Numbered from the stretch's first letter, positions 18,014 to 28,452 are shown. The stretch is DNA of 29,198 bases from Calcarisporiella thermophila CBS 279.70 (GCF_041956535.1 NW_027192212.1:556688-585885); one strand, 5' to 3'. Made by a program: numbers and translations. The notes: generated by a model not told the origin, from the sequence alone.

Positions 18014-19597
18014 CTATTGCTTGCTCTTGGCATGCGCATCCAATGGGTAATGCTCCGGGTATTTCTTCACCAGCTTTAGGAGTTCTGCTTGCTGCTCGGC
18101 AATATGGGGCGGGAGCACGTCGTAGACGTCCTCGAAAAGCTCGGTGATGGCGGGCTTCTTTCGCTTTTCCGCCGCGCTGAACGCCTTCAGCACATCCTTT
18201 CTTGCCGCGGCACGAAGCTCCTTTTCCTTGTCAGCATCCCACCATCCTCGGGCCTCCAGCCATTTCCGCATCCGGGCAATCGGGTTGTCCAACCGCTGCC
18301 AATCCTCAACCTCCTTTTTCGAGCGGTAGGCCGAGGAGTCGTCCGACGTGGAGTGATGGCCAACACGATACGTCATTGCCTCAATTAAGACGGGCCGCTG
18401 GCCCTCGACAGCGATCTTGCGCGCAGCCTTGGTGGCGTTGTACACGGCCCATACATCGTTTCCATCCACACGGAGGGTGTCGATGCCGTACCCAATTCCG
18501 CGAGATGCAATCCCGTCCCCTTTGTATTGTTCCAAGGCGGGAGTGGAGATGGCAAACCCGTTGTTGCGGCAGAAGAAGATGACCGGGCACTTGAGTGTGG
18601 CTGCGATGTTGAGAGCAGCGTGAAAATCTCCCTCTGAGGCCGCGCCCTCGCCGAAGTAGCACATAACACAGTTCTGTTTTCCAGCGCGTTTGAGCGCATA
18701 TGCGGCCCCTGAAGCTTGGGGGATTTGAGTGGCCAGGGTGGATGAAATGGTTTGGAAGTGTAGTTGACGTGAGCCGTAGTGCACAGGCATTTGACGGCCC
18801 TTGCCTTTGTCGGCTTCGTTGCTGTAGCACTGGTTCATGAAGTCATCAAGGGTGAAGCCGCGGTACATGAGGACGCCTGCTTCGCGGTACTAATTAAAGA
18901 AAGGGAGGAGGAGGGGGGGGGGGAATATGACCCATATGTAAGCAAGCTGAAGAGTGAAGAGCACAGAAAAATCAAATTCCCACCTGTCCAAATATCTCAT
19001 CTTCAGGATCTAATGCTGCTGCACTTCCAATAATGGCCTCCTCTCCGTGGTTGGTCATGTAGAAGCTGATACGCCCCTGTCGCTGGGCCTCGTATAGAAT
19101 CAAGTCCATGTTGTTGAGCGTGACCATGTCCTTGTATATTTTCAGAGCGAATTCTTGCGTCACCTATCCAACATTAGAATCCATCAGCGGTTGAAAGTGG
19201 TCCATAGGAGAGTGTTGCGAATGATGAGGGCTTACTTTAGGTTCCTCTTCCTTGTTAGCTACCCGCCCATCAGAATCCATGACGCGATATGTCGAGATAG
19301 GGTTCATGTTGGAAATGAATTTCAGATCCTCGACAAAGTAAGATTCTGTTGCTCCAGGAAAGCGCACCTTTTCGCGTTTGCCATCCTTTACGAGCTCTTG
19401 GGCCAAAACTGGATGAGTGCTCAGTGACTAGGATGTAGGAGAAAGGGTCAGCGAACGGGTCAAAATGAAGGAGAACTTAGCAGGATAAAAATGAAAAAAA
19501 TAGCTACCCGACACACAGTGCGCGTGAGTGCGCCCAAGTTCTGGCGTGTAGTATGGCGTAATGCAGCAGATGCTGTGAGGACGGAGCGGCTTAACAT
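18014..19597 (-). CDS. Branched-chain 2-oxoacid dehydrogenase E1 alpha subunit, mitochondrial
   Basis: Four exons, 19597-19508, 19427-19236, 19163-18984 and 18889-18014, all junctions phase 0, give 445 aa, the same length as human BCKDHA. The first 30 residues ([20 protein letters not shown]...) are Arg/Ser-rich without acidic residues, a mitochondrial presequence. The thiamine-diphosphate site is intact: [17 protein letters not shown] at about 232-248, then [11 protein letters not shown]. The regulatory loop [17 protein letters not shown] is intact, with Ser at 334 and 344 matching the kinase-controlled serines of the animal enzyme. With E1-beta it decarboxylates the 2-oxo acids of Leu, Ile and Val and acylates the lipoyl E2. 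The loop separates it from pyruvate dehydrogenase E1-alpha. It converges with the GPCR gene. Confidence 0.95.
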
Positions 19598-20713
19598 TTT
19601 GATGCTCTAAGGCGAGACGTATGTGGGAAATAGACCTCGAATTGAAAATAAAAGATTTTTGTGGGGCAACCGTGAGAATTTTTTCATAGAATTCGACGTC
19701 ACCTAAGTCCAATTCTACAGTAACCGTGTCCGAGGACTTCGCTCACACGTCGCGAGTATCGTGTATGGGGAGAATGTTCTCATACTAGAGATATTCCCTA
19801 GGTGTCTTTATTATAGAGCTCGAGCAACGCTAAAGAAGTTCATATAGCAAAGAGGAATATTCCTAATCAAATTATATTTGCCATTATTTTGAATCTGATG
19901 AAAATGGCGTGTAGATTCTTTCAATGCACTATCAATACATGCAATTTCTCCTACTGCTAGTTGATATGCTCGCATGTATCGCCAATACGTTCTTATGCAT
20001 ATAGCATTAGGGATTGCTTGTTAGTATAGTGTGGCTGCTTTTGTTCCCTGTTAGCTTGCACTATAGTTCATACTCCCATCAAGCATTGAGCATGGCTTTC
20101 AATTTTAGTTCGAATATGATTGTCAGATACGGCCATTACTATATGAGTCGGAAGCAATAGCTGACTCTGATGGGTTAGAAGAGGAGGACTGATGGGAAAA
20201 GAAATTGGAATTAGTTATGGGCCGGATACAACTTACAACTCCTTAAGTCATCACTTTCGCAGGTATATATGCTTTTAATTTAATAGAAAGATAGCTCAAT
20301 AGATAGGATTAAAGTATCTTCAATAATTATTATAATGAGGCGTGTAGCAGTACGATAGATAGACATGGTAAGAGCAATTGCTTCTAAAGACAAATGTAGC
20401 CTATCATCCCTTGGCACATCGAACAAATATTTGACGAGCTTTTTGCCAGCCGAGGATACTCTCGGACGAAGTAAGAGTAAACTCGTCACCTCATATATTT
20501 CTGCAAATAATTAGACATGACAATAAACGGCAGGTGTAATGAAATAAAAGAACATGGCACACAAAAACAATATATTCATATTCAACCCATTTCATGAAAT
20601 ATCTATTTTTCCCTATTAACCCGAGAGAGCCCACTCATCTGCAGTTCCTTGGTAATCTGACAAGTGAGAGGAAAAAAAATAAAACAAAATAAAATTGCTA
20701 TTGAAGAGTGCTT
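19598..20713. other. Intergenic, one unrecognised small ORF
   Basis: About 1.1 kb of AT-rich DNA between the E1-alpha start and the RER1 stop. A minus-strand frame at 20280-20489 (about 69 aa, with SSAGKKLVKYLFDVPRDDRL) is preceded by an acceptor-like ATTTGCAG. It could be a 3' exon or a fossil, but I recognise no family and found no partner exon. No tRNA or retroposon copy is seen. Confidence 0.45.
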
Positions 20714-21442
20714 TCATTTTCCTCGTCTAAAGCTCTTTTTCTGTGTCCATGGCACATAGCGGTACTTGATCATATGCTGTATCTGCCGTCTCATCGTAAC
20801 CACGAAGAGGAGAATGAAATACACAATTAGAATGGGGGCATATACCGGGACATCGAAGAGGGGAATGAAGCTGCATACAAAAGCAGTAAAAATGGCTCGT
20901 GTAGACCAATACCTTAATAAGTGAAGGCAGAGTCAATTTAGGGGGCTAATGTTTTGCAAAACAGTATTCTCATTGACATGTCAAAATACGTACCAAAACT
21001 TAAATTCGGGTAATCTCCGGATAAATGGTCGCATCTCCTCATCTGCTCGTGTGGGCAAAGCAGGTCCCTCCTCCATCTCATCCATCTCTGCATCGAGTTC
21101 TAAAGCTGGATCGAATTTAGGACTCAGAAAGGCTAGCAACAGGTTGAGCAGATAGATTCCAAGCGCATAGGTGACAATGAACCATCCCTGCACTATAAAG
21201 ATCCGAAGAAGAAAGATGAGAAGAGAAACTCCGGTCACTGCCCACCGCTGAAGAGTGTATGGAGTAATGCGATCCATGTAGTATTGGAGACGCTGTAAAT
21301 ATATACCGGTACAATGGAATGGATCAGATTTAAAAAACTAGTCTCATGCTAATTCAAACACAATCCTCACCCGCTCGATGGCCGTCTTATGTGCGGTAAA
21401 TGTGTTCTCGGATTCATCTGAGCCAAAGTTTCCACCGTTCAT
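20714..21442 (-). CDS. RER1: Rer1-family ER retrieval receptor
   Basis: Three exons, 21442-21371, 21292-20994 and 20912-20714, join in phase to 189 aa, the family's usual size. Diagnostic blocks are TPYTLQRWAVTGVSLL, IVQGWFIVTYALGIYLLNLL, AFLSPKFDP, EMRPFIRRLPEFKFWYWSTR, FDVPVYAPILIVYFILLF and the cytosolic MRRQIQHMIKYRYVPW. These make the four-helix topology of Rer1, a Golgi membrane receptor that returns escaped ER membrane proteins in COPI vesicles. The C-terminal KKSFRRGK is basic. The short exon 1 (24 aa, acidic) uses the ATG at 21442. The start lies 213 bp from the RPS28 ATG on the other strand, so the two genes share a compact divergent promoter. Confidence 0.95.
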
Positions 21443-21655
21443 TACTGCTCTGAATTAGAGGATGTGCTTGGCAATTTTTTTGGAAACTAGAGAGTGTCTC
21501 AGGGAAAGCCATTGAGATTGAAAAAAAGCAGTCCTATTAGCTTGCTCGTGCTAAGCCTCCCTGGAATTTGGATTTTTTCTTGCCTTCCGAAAAATAATTG
21601 TCTCTCTCTTTCTCGAGGCATCCATCTACTTGCCAGTACTAAACAATCTAGTAAA
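21443..21655. promoter_or_regulatory. Bidirectional promoter region of RER1 and RPS28
   Basis: Only 213 bp separate the two start codons, so promoter elements for both directions and both 5' leaders must lie here. It is pyrimidine-rich near the RPS28 start (TCTCTCTCTTTCTCG), common in fungal ribosomal-protein promoters or leaders. No specific factor site is claimed. Confidence 0.55.
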
Positions 21656-22084
21656 ATGGTAAGCTTTTCATCAACACATCCATCCTGTATCTTTTGAAAA
21701 CCATCGCTTTTAGAGATGGATGGATACGTGAATATGCTCAGCGGGCTGTTCTGGTTCTGCTTGTCTCATTTGAATGACACTTCTCATTCTCAAAGTGTTC
21801 ATCATTTTCACAATTTTTAGCCCACCTTTTACATAATGTTTGTCTATACCCCCTATTAATACCTCTCTATCTTTTTATTTTCTCTCTTGCAGGAAGGTAT
21901 CAAGCTCGCCAAAGTTATCAAAATCCTCGGACGCACTGGCTCCCGCGGTGGTGTGACCCAGGTCCGCGTTGAGTTCATGGATGACACTACCCGTCAGATC
22001 ATCCGCAACGTCAAAGGCCCCGTTCGTGAGAACGACATTCTCTGTCTCCTTGAGTCTGAGCGTGAAGCTAGACGGTTGCGTTAA
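21656..22084 (+). CDS. RPS28: 40S ribosomal protein S28 (eS28)
   Basis: Exon 1 is just the ATG at 21656-21658, followed at once by donor GTAAGC. Exon 2 at 21893-22084 starts after TTGCAG. The protein is 64 aa: [44 protein letters not shown] and [11 protein letters not shown], a near-perfect eS28. It has the family length once the ATG exon is joined. The 234-nt intron is the longest in the window. A start codon immediately interrupted by an intron is a common fungal ribosomal-protein gene structure. eS28 sits at the mRNA exit side of the 40S subunit. Confidence 0.96.
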
Positions 22085-22182
22085 AGAGTCATTTTGATTT
22101 GTGTGTTGCATCCATCTATTTCTACTGATAGATGGTGCTAATTGCTCTTTTGTATGATCCTCAGTCTATAAAAACGCTTCGT

Positions 22183-22410
22183 TTATTCAATAATTTCTCT
22201 ATTACTCTCTGCCCTCAAATTTCTGGTTGACACATAAAATTTACATCCCTCGATCCTCTCCATTGTATATAAAAACTCGCACACAATAGGCAAGTCACAG
22301 CCAATTTTTCCCTTTTTATACTTGGTTGGAAAGCGAATCCCTACTGCTATTTCCTCGCCAAGGATGAAATCGAGGGAATACCATGCATTGGAGGTAGAAT
22401 ATTTACTCAT
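22183..22410 (-). CDS. Unrecognised small ORF
   Basis: A 75-aa frame from ATG at 22410, overlapping no other gene, between RPS28 and the Crt10-like gene. The composition looks protein-like. A segment (YSLDFILGEEIAVGIRF) faintly recalls the N-terminus of GINS subunit Psf3 (YxDIDxILAEE), but the following GLGYLD block is absent and the ORF ends where that protein would continue. I treat it as a hypothetical ORF or gene fossil. Confidence 0.25.
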   Translation of the reverse strand: MSKYSTSNAWYSLDFILGEEIAVGIRFPTKYKKGKIGCDLPIVCEFLYTMERIEGCKFYVSTRNLRAESNREIIE

Positions 22411-22458
22411 TCTGTGCTGAAATTGATAACATACCTCTAAATTTCATTTCATTTTGTC

Positions 22459-24601
22459 ATGATCTGCAATCACAAGATCACGTCGGTGTTCGAGAGGTGT
22501 CGAATTCCGCTGCTAAATGGCAAGCCTTGGGTTAGTGTGCTGCATGGATGCTCTTGTATGATTCCAACGCAATTCTCATTCTTATGCATTTGACAGCGCA
22601 TGAATTTGTTGGCCTTTAGCGAGGTGGATCACACCAAAATGTTTATTGGTGAGTGGAGCAAATGAATATTTTATGAGTATTGAGTTGAACGTTGCATATA
22701 CATTCACAGCGATGGATAATCAAATCCTTATGTATCAATGGCGACCACCTCTGGAAGTACCTGGCGAACCGAAAAAGAAAGTAATAATCGGAGATGCTGC
22801 ATCCGACTTCTCAACCGATTCCAGCGTTAGTCTTCATTTCATCCCTTAATAACAGGAATGCACTCACTCATGTGCTCTTCTTCCCTCCTCGCGTAGCCGT
22901 ACACTATCAACGCAATTCGGATCGGGTGGCTAGGACGTGAGGAAGTGCTTGTCTCCGTGCACGAGAACGGCAATGCACGCGTGTGGTTCACGTCTGCTTT
23001 TGAACGCGCTCCCCTCCTATTCACCGTGGACGACTCGGCGTGGTCTGCAGCGACACATGGTCACCGCCGCTTGCTTGCCATCTCTGCCAACTCACATAAC
23101 ATTACCCTGTTTCGCTTACAGCACAATTCCTCTCCTAGTGAGCATCCACTGCTAGCAACAGGAGCTGAGCGAGTAGTTCTCCGTGGTCATACACATAATA
23201 TCCCCAATATCGACTTTAGCCCTTGTGGGCGGTATCTTGTGTCGTGTTCGATTGACGGTACGTGTCGTGTCTGGGATGTGGAGACGGCCCATACAATTGC
23301 CTGCCAGGACTTCGCCCAGATTGGCCGCTTGGTTCGCGATCAGCAGTGGGGCTGGTCGGCTCTTTTCATAGAAAAATCAGCTGTAAAACATGTGGCCAAT
23401 GCAAACTTGGGATTTGCAAACCCTTTTGTTTCGAGAGGTGAGCCGTTTCCAGGCTTTAATTCGGGGCGGGATTTGCGATGGCGGATCAGAAATTTCTTCA
23501 TGGGATTGGGAGTTGGAGCCTTGGCCGACGAAGTAAGTCCTGGGAATGGTAGTATCGAATCTGCGGATGGCACCGAACCCGAGATGGAGTCTGAAGAACA
23601 GGCATGGGGCGATGATATCAACTTAGCCGAAGGAGTATCCGGGCTAGTAACCTTCGAAACAGCATCTCTTTCGGATGTAGAGATGAGCCCATCATTCTAT
23701 GCATCAGGGGAGGACAATCTGGAAATTGATTTGAATGAAGATGAGGAGATAGCGGAAGGAGATGGAGAAATGGAGATGATCCATGGGATGGAAGGCGACG
23801 CTGAAGATAATGAGGTAGCTGAGGCGAACCATGGAGAAAGAGAAAGCGAAGAAGGATCCGGTACTGCACAGGAGATAGGATTGCCTGATGCGCATTCTAC
23901 TTCCAGCACATCCTCCGAATATCAGCAAGCAGAGCAGCATCCGCCGCAAACACAGGGGCAACAGCCAGCCCTGTCCGCACCTCTGCGTTCAACTACTGCA
24001 CATGCTTCAACCTCAATGGCACCCGCCTCTCTGGCCCACCTTTTACGGGCACCTCTCTCAGACTATGCCATCCTCTACACTACCAAGCTCGACCTCTTCC
24101 TTCTCAATGCGGAGGATCCCTCATTATCCACGCTTTACTGCGAGCGTGCCGCCGTTGCTCGCACCGACCAACGAAACATATACCTCATTCCATTTGATCG
24201 CCTCAACATGATTCAGTGGATCCCCGAACTCTCGCTTGTGGTTGCCGCAAGTCAAAAGGGCAGAGTAGGCCTGTTTAGAGTGGTCAGAATATGCACCGAG
24301 CAGGAGCGCGAGGATAGGTGGTTGATCCATCCAGAGATGCACCTGCCTGGAGAATCCCCGCCACATCCTCTTCTAGGTAATGTACAGCGATGATTTATTG
24401 TATCTGCTCTGAACCCGGCTTGACTCTTTGACTGGATCCCCGTGCTTTGCAGGAGTATTTGTCTCGAAGCCACCCGCGCATGATACGTCCCTTGCTCGCC
24501 ACTTCTTGCATCTGATCTACCTCGACGGCAGCATGTTCTGTTATGAGATCATGAGACGCGCAGAAACGAACCCAGCGCGCCTGGAGTGGGCAAGATGCTG
24601 A
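22459..24601 (+). CDS. Crt10-like WD40 protein
   Basis: Five exons, 22459-22530, 22597-22648, 22710-22825, 22897-24376 and 24453-24601, join in phase to 622 aa. Early residues FIAMDNQILMYQW and TINAIRIGWLGREEVLVSV, then ISANSHNITLF and LRGHTHNIPNIDFSPCGRYL with SIDGTCRVWD (about 177-207), match fungal Crt10-type WD40 proteins, in which few repeats are canonical. A strongly acidic, low-complexity insert (Glu/Asp/Ser, coded at about 23540-23870) and a Gln/Ser/Thr-rich stretch follow, before the conserved end (NMIQWIPELSLVVAASQKGRVGLF; HFLHLIYLDGSMFCYEI). In yeast, Crt10 affects ribonucleotide-reductase gene transcription; the role here is inferred. ATG 22459 is the best start seen. Confidence 0.82.
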
Positions 24602-24967
24602 CTGAATATAGGTTCGGTTTCATCGTTGTATATAGCTTATCCATTTCTTCATCTTGTATTCCTTTGTCTACCCTCCCGTCCCACCTGTATTGTTTTATTT
24701 CATTTTACAATAAAAAAATATCATCCGCGAAATGTGACTCGTACATTTTGACCTTAAACCGACCTCTGATTCAAATCGGTTCGACCTTCCTTACTGAGCC
24801 CGCATAGGAACTTTATATCTCGCAGTCACATTTAGATTTTTCACAGCAACTCGGCCCATTTATAATGCTTATAGGCCTCTCTTTTTTTTTCGTGGTCGGT
24901 TTTTCTTATTTTTTTTTTTCTCACCACTTTCTTCAATTCCGCTGACTAGTTTGACCATCCCATTTCT
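24602..24967. other. Intergenic region between Crt10-like and aldehyde dehydrogenase genes
   Basis: This holds the 3' flank of the Crt10-like gene and the promoter of the dehydrogenase gene. Two T tracts (about 24881-24890 and 24909-24920) and pyrimidine-rich sequence precede ATG 24968. No gene is seen. Confidence 0.6.
24709..24714 (+). terminator. Polyadenylation signal AATAAA for the Crt10-like gene
   Basis: AATAAA about 108 nt after the stop codon. Confidence 0.5.
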
Positions 24968-26509
24968 ATGACTGAAATTCTTAGCTCTCTCGATTTCTTC
25001 AAGCTCCCCGAGAGGGAGGGTACCCTTCGCGTCCCTATCCCAAACCACCCGTCTCATTTCGTTAATGTTCACACCAATCTCTTCATTGCGAATGAATTTG
25101 TACCGGCCTCAGACGGGAAAACTTTTGAAACGTTCAACCCGTGCACAGGCACCCCCATCTGCCGTGTTGCGGAGGCGGGGCCGGAGGACATCGAGAAGGC
25201 GGTGAAAGCCGCCGAGAAAGCGTTTCCTGTGTGGAGCGGATTGCCTCACCACGAACGGGGAAGGCTCCTGAACAAGTTGGCTGACCTGGTCGAGCGTGAC
25301 ATTGACCATTTGGCCTCTATCGAGACGCTTGACAACGGCAAATCCGTCACGATCGCCAAAGCATTCGACGTCACCGAGGTGGTAAAATGCTTCCGCTACT
25401 ATGCCGGGTGGTGCGACAAGGGGCCGGGAGGAGGGCAAGTCATTGATGTGGGACGCGATCTCTTTTGCTATACGCGAAAGGAGCCTATCGGGGTTTGCGG
25501 TGCCATCATCCCATGGAATTTCCCACTATTGATGCTGGCCTGGAAGGTCGCACCCGCCCTAGCTTGCGGAAACACAATGGTGCTTAAAGTCGCAGAGCAA
25601 ACTCCGCTTTCGGCCCTTGCATTAGCTGCCCTTGTCAGGGAGGCTGGCTTTCCACCGGGGACCCTCAACATTGTGCCGGGATTCGGCCCTACAGCGGGAG
25701 CAGCGCTTGCATCTCACCCAAGAATCGGGAAGATTGCCTTCACTGGATCCACCGCCACAGGGAGAGCCATCATGAAGATGGCGGCCGCCAATGTTACCAA
25801 AATAACCCTCGAGCTTGGGGGAAAGTCGCCGAATATTGTGTTTGCTGATGCAGACCTTGAGCAGGCGGTGCGCTGGTGTGCTTTCGGGATATTCTTTAAC
25901 CACGGTCAGTGCTGCTGTGCGGGTTCCCGAATTTATGTTCAGGAAGATATCTATGATCAATTCGTGGAAAAGTTTATCGAGCACGCACGAACACTGAAGG
26001 TGGGGGACCCATTCGAAGCGGACACATTCCAAGGCCCGCAAGTGTCGCAGCTTCAGTATGACAGAGTGATGTCCTACATCGAGTCTGGAAAAGAAGACGG
26101 AGCTTGTGTCCGGTTGGGCGGCGGCCGACATGGCAAAGAGGGATACTTCGTGCAGCCGACAGTATTCACTGACTGCCGCGAAAACATGCGCATTATGCAG
26201 GAAGAAATCTTTGGGCCTGTCGTTGCCATTCAGAAATTTGCCGACATTGACGAAGTTATCCACAAGGCCAACTCTTCCCTTTATGGTCTAGCTGCTGCGG
26301 TATTCACGCGAGATATGCAGCGCGCCTTCAGGATATCCCACGCTCTGCAGGCTGGCACTGTGTGGGTGAATTGCTATAACGAGTTGGATTATTCGACTCC
26401 GTTTGGAGGATTCAAGCATTCGGGAATTGGGCGTGAGAACGGAGAGGAAGTTTTGTCGAATTATCTCGAGACCAAAACCGTGAAGATTAATCTTGGTCTT
26501 AAGAAATAA
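24968..26509 (+). CDS. Aldehyde dehydrogenase (ALDH1/2 class), NAD(P)-dependent
   Basis: Single exon, 513 aa, full length for the family. It shows the Rossmann and active-site landmarks: IPWNFPLLMLAWKVAPALA (catalytic Asn about 184), FTGSTATGR, general base Glu about 282 in LELGGKSPNIV, nucleophile Cys about 316 in FFNHGQCCCAGSR, then EEIFGPVVA and PFGGFKHSGIGREN. It oxidises aliphatic or aromatic aldehydes to acids. The triple Cys and overall sequence match the cytosolic/mitochondrial ALDH1/2 group used in acetaldehyde and related metabolism. The N-terminus (MTEILSSLDFFKLPERE) is acidic, so no mitochondrial presequence is evident and a cytosolic site is likely. It is intronless, unlike most neighbours. 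Confidence 0.96.
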   Translation: MTEILSSLDFFKLPEREGTLRVPIPNHPSHFVNVHTNLFIANEFVPASDGKTFETFNPCTGTPICRVAEAGPEDIEKAVKAAEKAFPVWSGLPHHERGRLLNKLADLVERDIDHLASIETLDNGKSVTIAKAFDVTEVVKCFRYYAGWCDKGPGGGQVIDVGRDLFCYTRKEPIGVCGAIIPWNFPLLMLAWKVAPALACGNTMVLKVAEQTPLSALALAALVREAGFPPGTLNIVPGFGPTAGAALASHPRIGKIAFTGSTATGRAIMKMAAANVTKITLELGGKSPNIVFADADLEQAVRWCAFGIFFNHGQCCCAGSRIYVQEDIYDQFVEKFIEHARTLKVGDPFEADTFQGPQVSQLQYDRVMSYIESGKEDGACVRLGGGRHGKEGYFVQPTVFTDCRENMRIMQEEIFGPVVAIQKFADIDEVIHKANSSLYGLAAAVFTRDMQRAFRISHALQAGTVWVNCYNELDYSTPFGGFKHSGIGRENGEEVLSNYLETKTVKINLGLKK

Positions 26510-26608
26510 GCCCACGACAACCGTGCACTTTTGTGTGGATTTATCTTTGCTTTCACCTGTACTTTACCCTCTGGAAACATAAGGATGTGTTGGCGGCCAA
26601 GGAATAGT

Positions 26609-26614
26609 AATAAA
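26609..26614 (+). terminator. Polyadenylation signal AATAAA for the aldehyde dehydrogenase gene
   Basis: AATAAA 100 nt after the stop codon and about 160 nt before the next gene's ATG. Confidence 0.5.
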
Positions 26615-26774
26615 ATGGGCCATAATTTACTGAGCTCGATTGTTCTTCTCTCGACCTCTGCAAGTAACGCTACTGGGTTCGGTGAAAATTTAAATTGGAG
26701 GCAAAATTTCTTTTCTAGGATATTCGCCATTATTTTATCCAGCATTTGTCTCCCTGGGTTCCAATCTACACAAC

Positions 26775-27449
26775 ATGGCTCATTATAAAACTTTTGCTTT
26801 TAAGTCTCTGTCTGCTCTCTCTACTGAATCCACCAGCGAACTCTGTACAAGCGATAAAGCGTTCCAACTCATTAGCGGTACCGTAACCTATGACGCATCT
26901 CCCCCGTCTTACATCTCGCGATTTATTGAGTATAGCATACGCATTGATGACAAGGGCTGCACTTCTATCGCAAACATAACCTCGATCTCGGCAGAGGAAA
27001 CATTACGATTACGCGTGGAGAGATTTGGGGATGATGAGTGGCGACAGAAACTACTTAGCATTCAGAAGAACAATGATGTCGAAGATGAAGATGGGGTATG
27101 GGAGGATAAGGTTGAATGGGAGAATCTCCCGGGTCTTAAAGGGTGTCTTGATATTGACTTTTCCTTCACCCCGATCACTAATGCTCTTCCCATCCGGCGC
27201 CTTCGTATTCTTGATTCAGATCCTAACAAATCGCATAACATTTCTGCTGCCTGGCTTAGAATGCCACAGTTCAAACTGGAACGAGCAGAGCAGGAATACA
27301 CTTATCTCGGAAAATCAGGAGACGAACATTTGGTTCGTTATAAGAGCAAAGCTTCTGGATATACTGCGGACGTCAGTGTTGACGATGATGGTATTGTAAT
27401 CAAGTATGCGGATGAATGGGAAAGGACTAAAGTGGAAATGGATGAGTGA
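26775..27449 (+). CDS. Putative glycolipid-binding protein (PF06475-type)
   Basis: Single exon, 224 aa. The second half carries the family pattern: GCLDIDFSFTPITNALPIRRL, then AAWLRMPQFKLERAEQEYTY and a closing VRYKSKASGYTADVSVDDDGIVIKYADEW. This is the putative glycolipid-binding (formerly DUF1089) beta fold, known from bacteria and found in fungi. No signal peptide or membrane segment is seen, so it is probably soluble and intracellular. The Asp/Glu-rich loop around residues 98-118 may be disordered. The biochemical role is unproven; the family name comes from a structural inference. It follows the dehydrogenase on the same strand with a 265-bp gap, as a separate transcription unit. Confidence 0.8.
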   Translation: MAHYKTFAFKSLSALSTESTSELCTSDKAFQLISGTVTYDASPPSYISRFIEYSIRIDDKGCTSIANITSISAEETLRLRVERFGDDEWRQKLLSIQKNNDVEDEDGVWEDKVEWENLPGLKGCLDIDFSFTPITNALPIRRLRILDSDPNKSHNISAAWLRMPQFKLERAEQEYTYLGKSGDEHLVRYKSKASGYTADVSVDDDGIVIKYADEWERTKVEMDE

Positions 27450-28127
27450 AGAAAACTTCCTGTCGCTCTGTAACTAACTAGCAGAATAGCTATCATGGAC
27501 GTATTTTAATTACTCTAAATTATTCTAAATCGTGACATTCGGTTTGTTTTTCTCTTGTTCACATCAATCTATTTGGTTCTTTCATGAGCCTAGCCCAGTA
27601 TGTTAAGTAATGTATATGTATAATTACGAATGCTGCCCAATATATATAAAGTTGAATTCTATGGGCTTCGAGTATATACAATAGTTTATTCTCATTTGGT
27701 GAGCGCCGCAGTAAAGAGAAATGGAATCCTTTATCGGCAAGTATTAGTAGTCGATGTATAAAATGTATTGAAGAGATTTTCATTCCCTAAATTGGAATAC
27801 GACTTGAAGCGAATAATTTCATACGAATAAGGGGTGCGCTCAAGTTATGGTTATTTGTTAATCCCAATCGCACCATTTTCTTTTGATCATAGCGGAGAGC
27901 AATGGAATTAAATATCGCGAATGGGTAGTGCATTTCTCTGCATTTCCTCTGGATACCCGAAGAGGTGACTATTCCTCTAGAGAATGATCTGGCTAGGATA
28001 CGATGACTAGTACACGATAGAAAGAGACGTGTATTATGATCTTGGAATGTTCTCGTTGGTGCTGCTTTGGAGTGATGGCTGAACTGATGTACTTGCGCCC
28101 TACACTCCACTCGTACTAAGCTCTCGA
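27450..28127. other. Intergenic, no supported gene
   Basis: AT-rich. Short minus-strand frames (27559-27783, 27787-28161) have no recognisable features, and the second runs into element C. No tRNA is seen. Confidence 0.5.
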
Positions 28128-28452
28128 TTTTTTTCTCCATTGGGATGTATTTTTTATACATCTACTTGATAATTTTTATCTGAAGGGAATGGAAGGGTAG
28201 ACTTCTACGTCAAAATCACCCAGGTGCTGCCCCTGGCCTCCCATTTTGTAATTGGATCTCTCCTAAGGATTGTTGCCACCTATTTTTGTAGCCTCTTGAT
28301 ATTATTTGCTTGTTTTTATACTGTTGATAGCGGTTGAGTCCTGAGAAAAACCCGGCAAACTCTCATGGACGGGTGTCGCCTACGGGAATCGAATCCACAA
28401 CCTAGTGATTCGACTCCGGGGTCCCAATCCACTACGCCTACCAAGAGCGACT
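28128..28452 (-). mobile_element. Element C copy 2 (full-length, tRNA-like head)
   Basis: About 325 bp. On the minus strand it starts with a tRNA-like head (28375-28451), continues with the body shared with the copy at 9255-9869, and ends with stem GATGTAT/ATACATC, CCCAATGGAG and seven A. It is bounded by a 13-nt duplication with one mismatch: ACTAAGCTCTCGA at 28115-28127 and ACTAAGATCTCGA at 28453-28465. Unlike SINE A and element B, the tail lacks TTGATC, so it may belong to a different LINE partner. No tRNA gene is visible next to this copy. Confidence 0.75.
28375..28451 (-). pseudogene. tRNA-like head of element C
   Basis: Acceptor-like GTCGCTC and AGGCGAC pair at six of seven positions. 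An A box (AGGCGTAGTGG) and a B box (GATTCGATTCC) are nearly consensus, so Pol III transcription is plausible. The anticodon arm does not form a proper five-pair stem, so this is a SINE promoter rather than a working tRNA. Isotype cannot be assigned. Confidence 0.65.

Noticed and set aside
27787-28161. 124-aa minus-strand ORF
   Set aside because: No family features, and it begins within element C. Most likely chance.
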